Shown here: positions 20,520 to 26,118 of the stretch, one piece after another
Position numbering within the stretch: the stretch's first letter is position 1
Layout: each line of letters starts with the position of its first letter
Translations under genes and position numbers: made by a program
Notes under the pieces: model-generated
The model's database searches: none
The model's input: the letters and a program-made list of their open reading frames with translations, nothing else
Told to the model about the DNA's origin: nothing
Origin: a virus
Length of the DNA stretch: 26,118 nucleotides
Virus record (IMG/VR): IMGVR_UViG_3300027833_000195
Span: 1-26,118 of that record
Direction: 5' to 3' (one strand)

Positions 20520-21218
20520 GTGACTATTAAAGACATGCATTATGACTTCAAACAGAAGTTAAATAAATTGGACAGCCAGCAATACAGGAATCTTAGGATC
20601 CCTGAAATTGATTGGAAACTTAATGAAGCACAGGAACTTTTTGTAAAGATGGTAGCAAAGCCTAGGAGTAATAATCTCCTAGGTTTTGAAACCTCTCAAA
20701 GAACAATAGATGATATTAGAGAGTTAGTATGTGAACATACAGCTCCTATAAACAATGATCTGGTATCATTACCAGCTGACTATTGGTACTTTTTAGGTGC
20801 TAAGTCTTTGATGAAAAAAGGCATCTGCAAAGATTTTCCAGGTACTATTAAGATTAGACAACATGATGATGAGTTTGAATCAAGCCCATTTGACAACTCT
20901 TCTTTTGAATGGAGAGAAGTTAATGGACTTTTTACAAAGGATGGATTAAAGCTTCATACAGATGGGACATTTGAAAATGTAACTGTAGTTATGGACTATA
21001 TTAAAAAATTAAATTATATTCACAATGCTGAAGATTTTAGAGCAGGAGGATATAACTTACCTTCAGGAATTTCTCTGACAGGTAGTGAGGATTGTATATT
21101 ACCAGAAGGAACACATAGAGAAATTGTGGACCTTGCTGTACTTGTAACAACTGGAGACTTACAAATACAAGACCAGTTTAAGACAGCAAAAGTTAACTTA
21201 AATATACCTTTACAATAA
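20520..21218 (+). CDS. Head-tail or tail structural protein, 232 aa
   Basis: The start may be GTG 20520 or ATG 20535 (Met6); the GTG is preferred because a purine run (AAAAAAGGAAAA) sits just upstream of it. The N-terminus (HYDFKQKLNKLDSQQYRNLR, IPEIDWKLNEAQELFVKM) is helical, conserved in appearance and probably a docking region. I associate similar proteins with virion modules of Bacteroidota phages, but cannot name the fold. Position between the abundant 362-aa protein and two small genes fits a head-completion or adaptor protein. The stop overlaps the next ATG by one base (TAATG). Confidence 0.65.
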   Translation: MTIKDMHYDFKQKLNKLDSQQYRNLRIPEIDWKLNEAQELFVKMVAKPRSNNLLGFETSQRTIDDIRELVCEHTAPINNDLVSLPADYWYFLGAKSLMKKGICKDFPGTIKIRQHDDEFESSPFDNSSFEWREVNGLFTKDGLKLHTDGTFENVTVVMDYIKKLNYIHNAEDFRAGGYNLPSGISLTGSEDCILPEGTHREIVDLAVLVTTGDLQIQDQFKTAKVNLNIPLQ

Positions 21219-21796
21219 TGATTATTAAATACTTAAAAATAGATGGAGATGCTGATGTTGTCTTGGGCGAAGTTGCTACTAATGATGGCAATGGTGTACA
21301 GGCAATGTATGCATGGAACTCCGAAACATATAAAGATGATGCAAAAAAGATTGATGTATCTAGTCGACTATCAGGTAATACCTCTCTAGAAAACTTTACA
21401 ATTAGAGCAGAAGATTTAGGTGTTAATTATATTAGTGGTGTATGGGCATTTGAATTTGTACCTACTAATGATACTGAAACACCAGTTTCTGGTACAGTTG
21501 CAAATTTTATCCCTTACAATGAATGTATCCTTGCAAGAGCACTTGAATGTGTAGTTAAAGGGTGTGCAATACAAGACGATGATTGTGGGAACAGAAATGT
21601 TCTTTTACAAGCAAGCACTTTATTAGATACACTTAAAACAGCATTGTTGTTTGGTCTTGTAGAAGAAGCTATTCAAATACAAAAGGTATTAGAGGACCTT
21701 TGTGAGATATGTACTAACTGCCCTGATTACAACCCTTCTTTATATTATGAAGGCTTTGGTGTTAAAGTTGTAGCAGGAAAACCTGTTACTACATAA
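21218..21796 (+). CDS. Hypothetical virion-module protein, 192 aa
   Basis: I do not recognise it. The N-terminal half is beta-like (VVLGEVATNDGNGVQAMYAW ... IRAEDLGVNYISGVWAFEFV). The second half is Cys-rich: eight Cys at residues 105, 114, 119, 126, 166, 169 and 172 area, with ECILARALECVVKGC and DLCEICTNC. Between them lies a helix (TLLDTLKTALLFGLVEEAIQ). The Cys clusters could bind metal or form disulfides after release. One-base TAATG overlaps on both sides couple it to the neighbours. Connector or tail-adaptor protein is a guess from position. Confidence 0.65.
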   Translation: MIIKYLKIDGDADVVLGEVATNDGNGVQAMYAWNSETYKDDAKKIDVSSRLSGNTSLENFTIRAEDLGVNYISGVWAFEFVPTNDTETPVSGTVANFIPYNECILARALECVVKGCAIQDDDCGNRNVLLQASTLLDTLKTALLFGLVEEAIQIQKVLEDLCEICTNCPDYNPSLYYEGFGVKVVAGKPVTT

Positions 21797-22161
21797 TGAC
21801 AGCAAATAACGTAAACATACTTATAGGGAGTACTAAGCAACAACTGGACAGGAGGATGATTCTTGGAGGTGATGTTAGTACTGAGATGATAGCATTGTTT
21901 AATGTAATTCTTAAACAATTAGACTACTGCAATGTTCAAGTCAATGCAGGTAATTTAGAGTATTCAGCAAAAATACAAACCCTAGAAAACTTATTAGTAC
22001 AGGTCAAATATGCTTGTCCTGATATCTGTAATTACTGGAAAGAGCTTCAAGAAAGTTCTGATGTTAATGATGGAAATACCATTGACTTTAAAACTAGTAA
22101 TTCTGTTATCAAGATCAGTACAACAGATTACAGAATAAGTGAACTACAAATAACAACATAA
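21796..22161 (+). CDS. Hypothetical virion-module protein, 121 aa
   Basis: This small protein has two helices (residues 12-45 and 55-80) and a beta-like C-terminus (NTIDFKTSNSVIKISTTDYR). It has three Cys. It overlaps the preceding and following genes by one base each (TAATG), so it is coupled to the 985-aa fibre downstream. No family is recognised; a fibre adaptor or assembly partner would fit its place. Confidence 0.6.
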   Translation: MTANNVNILIGSTKQQLDRRMILGGDVSTEMIALFNVILKQLDYCNVQVNAGNLEYSAKIQTLENLLVQVKYACPDICNYWKELQESSDVNDGNTIDFKTSNSVIKISTTDYRISELQITT

Positions 22162-25118
22162 TGGCACAACAAAATATTAATACAGGTACGCCTAATGGAC
22201 AAGATGGAGATTTTGTTCGTGATGCTTTTGTAAAAGCAGAAGATAACTTTACAGAATTATATAACAGAAATGAACGAAGAATTGTTGTAACATCTGAATG
22301 GCAAGGAAATTTAGATTTTCGTTGCACAGCAAAAAGTTTTCCTATACAAGGAGAATGGTATAATATATTGCAACCTAATGTAACTACAGTTACTTTAGAA
22401 GCAGCTGACAATCTACTTGATAGAGTTGATTTAATTGTTGCAAATTCAACTACCCTTACTATATACGCAGTAAAAGGAGAAGCTTCAGAAAACCCTGTAC
22501 AGCCAGTTCCTAATTATGATGAATACCCACTTAACTTTGTATTAGTTAGAGCTGGAGAAACTGAACCAGATGGTTTTGAAGATGTAACAGTTTGGGATGA
22601 AAATTTAGGAACACCTAATGAATGGGATTTTACTGCTGATGTACCAACTAGAGGACCAGGGCAAACAATTGTACCAGGGCAAGTAAATACTTATAATGGT
22701 CTTTGGAGTTTAAATGGATCTCAAACATCTAATGCTAGAGCTAAGTTTACAAATAATCAATCTATACCTACAGCTAGATTAAACAACTTATCTTTTTATA
22801 TAAAATTAAAAGAGGACTATACTGTGAAAGGTAAGCTTTATGTTACTTTTGATCAGACTTCTGTAGCTACACAAACAAAGTCTGTAAGTCCAAAACCAGA
22901 AGATTCTCGTGCAGCAGTTCCTGCTCCACCACCACCTAACACAGTAACAGAACTAACTATCAAGAGAAATGAAAATGGGTTTGACCCATCTAATACAGGA
23001 TGGCAAAAGATTACTTTAGATTTAGGTAGAGTTAATTTTGTTACAGGTTCTATTGACACATTAACTATTAGCCCAAATAATGGGGCACCATCTGGAAATG
23101 CTTTAGGGTATTATATAGATAGTGTTAACTTACAATTACTTAGTCAGTCAACAAGTAAACCTACAGTGTTATCAGATGATCCAAACAAGATTGAATACAC
23201 ATCTGAATTAATTAACAATGGAGAAGGAGAAATAGATCCTTCTGGAGACTTATTAAAGTTTATTACCAGAGCAGATCTAAGTAACCCTGACATTGTAGAT
23301 TCAAACTTACTAAATGTTAGTGTAACATACTTACAAGATTTAGACTTTAGAGTTGATCCTTTATCCTTTCCTATTGATGGAGTGTGGTATACTGGAGAAC
23401 CTAATCAAACAATTTCTTTAAACATGGCAGACCCTACTTTATCTAGAATAGATATTATAGGTGTTGACAGATTTGGAGATGCGACAAAAGTGACTGGGAC
23501 TGCGTCAGCTAATCCAGAAGCACCAAATGTAGATGAATCAGTTATATTTCCAATAAAAGAAATATTAGTGGACCCTGCTGCAATAGTGCTGGATGACACT
23601 TTCTCTGAAGTACAGTTATTTAATGAAGGTAGTAATGCACCTGCAGGACAAGAGTGGGTATCTAGTATTCCTAACACAGGATCTAGTTTATCGAGCACTG
23701 AGGCTCAGCTAGGCACATATTCTTTTAAACATGTTGTTAAAGGAGGAGCTTCAAATGGTTTTATATCTTTGACTCCAGGAGCTTTAGATGCTATAGATGG
23801 TAAAGTCTTAGAAGCAATTAGTTTCTACATAAAGTTAAATAGTAAAGATATTAACAGAATTATTATGCAACTTTATGATGGGGTAGCTAACAGAGCTAAG
23901 ATTCACATTATAAATGGTTCTTATGGTTTAGATGCTGGAAGTACTGACTGGCAAAGAGTAACAGTACCTTTAAATACAGTATCTTTAAATACTGATATAG
24001 ATAGAGTATCATTTAATGTATCAAGTGCTAGTTCAGGTTTCCAATTTTACATGGATAACATTGTTGCATACTTAGAAGACACAGACTTAAAGAAAGATGG
24101 TGCAGCTGGAGTAACAGAAAGTTACGTAAATAATGCTGTAGCTGACAAAGCTGACATTACTTATGTAGATACTTCAGTATCAACCAAAGCAGATGTTTCT
24201 TATGTAGACACATCAGTTTCTACTAAGGCAGAGACTAGTTATGTAGATACAGCAGTTGCTAGTAAAGCAGATGCAACAGCAACACAGACAGCATTAGATG
24301 CTAAAGCAGATGAGTTGTATGTAGATACAGCTGTAGCAAATAAAGCAGATGTAACTTACATTGATGGTTTATTAAATGACAAAGCTGATGTAACTTATGT
24401 TAATACAGAATTAGGAGATAAAGCTGACAGTAGTACTGTGACATCTCAATTAGCATTAAAAGCTGATCTTAACACAGTGACAGGAAAAGCTGACTTAACT
24501 TATGTTGACAATCAACTAAGTGACAAAGCTGACACAACAACTGTCAATACTGCTCTAGCTCTTAAAGCTGAGAAGACTTATGTTGATACTGAATTAGCTG
24601 ACAAGGCTGACACAACTTCAGTTAACACTGCTCTGGCAGCTAAAGCAGATACTGCAGACTTAGCTCTTAAAGCAGATACAACTTATGTTAATACTGAGTT
24701 ATCAAATAAAGCTAATAGTAGTGATGTAGGTAATACAGCTTACACAACTTTAATTAGAACTATCTCATCATCTGAGATTATTAGTTTAGGTACTTCACCT
24801 GTAACATTGGTTGCAGCACCTAGTATAGGGCAAGCAATTATACCAATAAGTATGGTGTTTAAGTATAACCCAGGAAGCAATCCATTTACAGCTAATTCTG
24901 TATCATTAAAAATGGATACTCCAGGATCAACACCTTTAGCTAATATACCAGCAAATGTAATAGGTGGTACTGTAGCAAAATTTGAAGTGTTACCTTTTGA
25001 CACAGCAGCAGAACTCTCTATGGGAACTGGAGCAATATTAAAAGGAAATAATTCTAGTAATGCTGGAGATGGAACAATTGTTGTACTGTTTACTTATCAG
25101 ATAGTGCCGATAGCATAA
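22161..25118 (+). CDS. Long fibre with duplicated beta-sandwich modules and KAD-repeat shaft, 985 aa
   Basis: The N-terminus (INTGTPNGQDGDFVRDAFVK, then NFTELYNR) is a phage tail attachment motif. Two related blocks follow, at about residues 46-340 and 388-645. Each begins with LDFR...SFPI.G.WY, includes a beta-sandwich with SFYIKL and ends in a DWQR/GWQK...YIDS/YMDN strand set. That pattern is carbohydrate-binding-module-like. Residues ~651-856 are a shaft of short YVDTxVxxKAD repeats, typical of trimeric fibres. The C-terminal ~110 residues (EIISLGTSPVTLVAAPSIGQ on) are a recurrent phage end domain. It is translationally coupled to the gene before; a GC-rich terminator follows. Sugar binding is inference. 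Confidence 0.85.
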   Translation: MAQQNINTGTPNGQDGDFVRDAFVKAEDNFTELYNRNERRIVVTSEWQGNLDFRCTAKSFPIQGEWYNILQPNVTTVTLEAADNLLDRVDLIVANSTTLTIYAVKGEASENPVQPVPNYDEYPLNFVLVRAGETEPDGFEDVTVWDENLGTPNEWDFTADVPTRGPGQTIVPGQVNTYNGLWSLNGSQTSNARAKFTNNQSIPTARLNNLSFYIKLKEDYTVKGKLYVTFDQTSVATQTKSVSPKPEDSRAAVPAPPPPNTVTELTIKRNENGFDPSNTGWQKITLDLGRVNFVTGSIDTLTISPNNGAPSGNALGYYIDSVNLQLLSQSTSKPTVLSDDPNKIEYTSELINNGEGEIDPSGDLLKFITRADLSNPDIVDSNLLNVSVTYLQDLDFRVDPLSFPIDGVWYTGEPNQTISLNMADPTLSRIDIIGVDRFGDATKVTGTASANPEAPNVDESVIFPIKEILVDPAAIVLDDTFSEVQLFNEGSNAPAGQEWVSSIPNTGSSLSSTEAQLGTYSFKHVVKGGASNGFISLTPGALDAIDGKVLEAISFYIKLNSKDINRIIMQLYDGVANRAKIHIINGSYGLDAGSTDWQRVTVPLNTVSLNTDIDRVSFNVSSASSGFQFYMDNIVAYLEDTDLKKDGAAGVTESYVNNAVADKADITYVDTSVSTKADVSYVDTSVSTKAETSYVDTAVASKADATATQTALDAKADELYVDTAVANKADVTYIDGLLNDKADVTYVNTELGDKADSSTVTSQLALKADLNTVTGKADLTYVDNQLSDKADTTTVNTALALKAEKTYVDTELADKADTTSVNTALAAKADTADLALKADTTYVNTELSNKANSSDVGNTAYTTLIRTISSSEIISLGTSPVTLVAAPSIGQAIIPISMVFKYNPGSNPFTANSVSLKMDTPGSTPLANIPANVIGGTVAKFEVLPFDTAAELSMGTGAILKGNNSSNAGDGTIVVLFTYQIVPIA
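24115..24730 (+). repeat. Tandem coding repeats of the fibre shaft
   Basis: About 15 degenerate units of 11-15 codons of the form YVDTxVxxKAD (variants TYVNTELxxKAD, TSVNTALAAKAD) run in frame through the shaft. The DNA repeats are in phase with the protein, so copy number can change without a frameshift. No spacer structure exists, so it is not a CRISPR. Confidence 0.85.
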
Positions 25119-25126
25119 TTTAATAT

Positions 25127-25152
25127 GGGGCTCTTATAGGGGGCCCCTTTAA
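25127..25152 (+). terminator. GC-rich intrinsic terminator after the long fibre
   Basis: GGGGCTC (25127-25133) pairs with GGGCCCC (25141-25147), with one G-U, around a 7-base loop, followed by TTTAAT. It sits nine bases after the fibre stop and is the most GC-rich spot in the window. It closes the virion transcript at least in part. No promoter is seen before the next gene, so some read-through is likely. Confidence 0.8.
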
Positions 25153-25161
25153 TAATCAAAG

Positions 25162-25857
25162 ATGGAAAAAGCATTAGCAATACTTAGATGGATATTTTTT
25201 ATGGTGTTAGCACTAGTTATAAGCATTACTGCTCTTTTAATATATCCTCTTGCATATATATTTAGATATAAATTAAGAATGGCTTATTACGGAACTAATA
25301 AGACCTTAAGAATTTTAAGTACTCCTTTGTGGATGTATTTAGATGACGAGGAGTTTTTTAGAAATGGTGATGATTATGGAGATGCTTGGTGGAAAGTTAC
25401 AAACAATATTGATGTGAATGCATTAAATGGGTGGCAACTATTCATAGTATCTTATAAGTGGGCAGCAATTAGAAACCCTGCCTGGAATCAACATAGATTG
25501 TTTAAACCCAAAGACGGAGAAGAGACTTTAGTAAAAATGATAGGGTCTACTAGCTATCCTGATTGGAGGGAATTCTGTGAGCTCAAGTGGTTTACAGATG
25601 GGGAATACACTGATAACCAAGGTGAGTGTATTGCTTTAAGTCCCTATAGTATCTTTGGTAATGCATTTATTTGGTTTTCATGTAGTGGTACTTTGTATTG
25701 GAGATACTCCTTTGCAAACTATGTACCTCTAATAAACAGATGGGTGGAATTACATTTAGGAAGTACTGAAGGTAACTTTGAGTACGTAAATAAAAGATAT
25801 ACTTGGCGAATGAAGATTAAAAAAGCATCCCTCTGCAATTCGAAAACTATTAAATAA
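25162..25857 (+). CDS. Membrane-anchored phage protein, 231 aa
   Basis: The N-terminus holds a strong hydrophobic stretch (residues 7-34, AILRWIFFMVLALVISITAL and on), probably one span or a hairpin. The rest is a Trp/Tyr-rich soluble domain (AWWKVTNNI, SYKWAAIRNPAWN, SGTLYWRYSF). Proteins with this membrane-plus-RNPxWN pattern are seen near lysis genes in phages of several hosts and remain without function, as far as I recall. It lies between a terminator and a holin-like gene, which supports a role in lysis or entry exclusion; this is inference. Confidence 0.65.
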   Translation: MEKALAILRWIFFMVLALVISITALLIYPLAYIFRYKLRMAYYGTNKTLRILSTPLWMYLDDEEFFRNGDDYGDAWWKVTNNIDVNALNGWQLFIVSYKWAAIRNPAWNQHRLFKPKDGEETLVKMIGSTSYPDWREFCELKWFTDGEYTDNQGECIALSPYSIFGNAFIWFSCSGTLYWRYSFANYVPLINRWVELHLGSTEGNFEYVNKRYTWRMKIKKASLCNSKTIK

Positions 25858-25878
25858 ATTAAAAAAAGCTTTTAATTT
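25856..25878 (+). repeat. AT-rich inverted repeat upstream of the holin promoter
   Basis: AAATTAAAA (25856-25864) pairs with TTTTAATTT (25870-25878) around AAAGC. It overlaps the stop of the 231-aa gene and lies just upstream of the next -7 box. Weak terminator or operator; it parallels the repeat at 15863-15888. Confidence 0.4.
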
Positions 25879-25892
25879 AAATATTAATTTAC

Positions 25893-25900
25893 TAAATTTG
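25893..25900 (+). promoter_or_regulatory. Promoter -7 box TAAATTTG, start on ATG
   Basis: A full TAnnTTTG match followed by CAGT and ATG at 25905. The predicted start falls on the A of ATG, so the holin-like mRNA would be leaderless. No other in-frame ATG exists in the visible part of the gene. Confidence 0.65.
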
Positions 25901-25904
25901 CAGT

Positions 25905-26118
25905 ATGAAAAGTTTTAGTAGTATATTGTTCGCAGATTTTAGCTGGAAAAAGCTATTATATTTTTTACCAGTCCCCATACTAGCACAAATCGAATCAGTG
26001 ATTTATCCATTAGTAGGTTTATTAGTTGTTATTAGTCTTGACTTGCTGACAGCTCTAATAACTTATTTTGACAAACTCTGGAAAGAGAAGGGCTCACGAC
26101 TATCAGTTAATGAGTATA
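25905..26118 (+). CDS. Holin-like protein, 5' part only
   Basis: The frame is open from ATG 25905 to the window end (71 complete codons). The N-terminal helix (FADFSWKKLLYFLPVPILAQ) is followed by a hydrophobic span (SVIYPLVGLLVVISLDLLTA, residues 31-50) and a charged loop (LITYFDKLWKEKGSRLSVNE). The LDLLTA ending of the span is typical of small phage holins of the Phage_holin_4 type. Holins make membrane holes that let a lysin reach the wall. The rest of the gene lies outside the window. It is close to the membrane protein at 25162 and has its own promoter. Confidence 0.6.
   Translation, partial: MKSFSSILFADFSWKKLLYFLPVPILAQIESVIYPLVGLLVVISLDLLTALITYFDKLWKEKGSRLSVNEY

Noticed and set aside
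24115-24730. CRISPR array
   Set aside because: Repeats are degenerate, in frame and without unique spacers; they are coding repeats of a fibre shaft.
22115-25003. Minus-strand frames opposite the 985-aa fibre
   Set aside because: Antisense shadows of a repetitive fibre gene.

Overview
This window reads as part of the genome of a tailed, probably short-tailed, double-stranded DNA phage of a Bacteroidota (flavobacteria/Bacteroides-type) host. Three things suggest this. The DNA is AT-rich, and genes are packed with TAATG or ATGA overlaps. Intergenic gaps carry the Bacteroidota -7 promoter motif TAnnTTTG, several times ending in TTTGC, instead of TATAAT. TerL, the 802-aa portal and the MCP-like protein resemble the virion module of crAss-like and related Bacteroidota phages. 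That placement comes from remembered family features and was not searched. No integrase, repressor or replication gene is visible. The genetic code looks standard, with TAA, TGA and TAG all used as stops.

Layout. Positions 1-634 hold leftward genes: a 90-aa ORF with a good terminator and a 47-aa ORF. Positions 635-1264 are a regulatory switch region between the leftward and rightward blocks. It holds an iteron-like array, palindromes, two leftward promoters, one rightward promoter and a possible 54-aa leftward ORF. From 1265 almost everything reads rightward. Positions 1265-8354 encode five fibre or appendage proteins, including a 1001-aa fibre with an S74 self-cleaving chaperone. Positions 8426-11238 hold small genes: a possible winged-helix protein, an IHF/HU-like protein, a Cys-rich protein, an L,D-transpeptidase-like wall enzyme, a protein in the usual small-terminase position and a 24-aa membrane microprotein. 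Positions 11240-18571 are the packaging and head core: TerL, portal, scaffold-like protein and major capsid protein. Positions 18588-22161 hold further virion or connector proteins. Positions 22161-25118 encode a 985-aa fibre with duplicated beta-sandwich modules and a KAD-repeat shaft. A terminator, a membrane protein and the start of a holin-like gene close the window.

Together the genes package DNA (TerL, portal), build the head (scaffold-like protein, MCP), recognise the host (fibres) and open it (wall enzyme, holin-like protein). Points most worth a second look: promoters placed so that predicted transcription begins on the A of the ATG; a promoter inside the loop of a terminator hairpin, with its predicted +1 on the first base of the right arm; an EF-hand-like loop in the portal tail; the 24-aa membrane ORF fused by overlap to the packaging operon; and the iteron/palindrome switch region.
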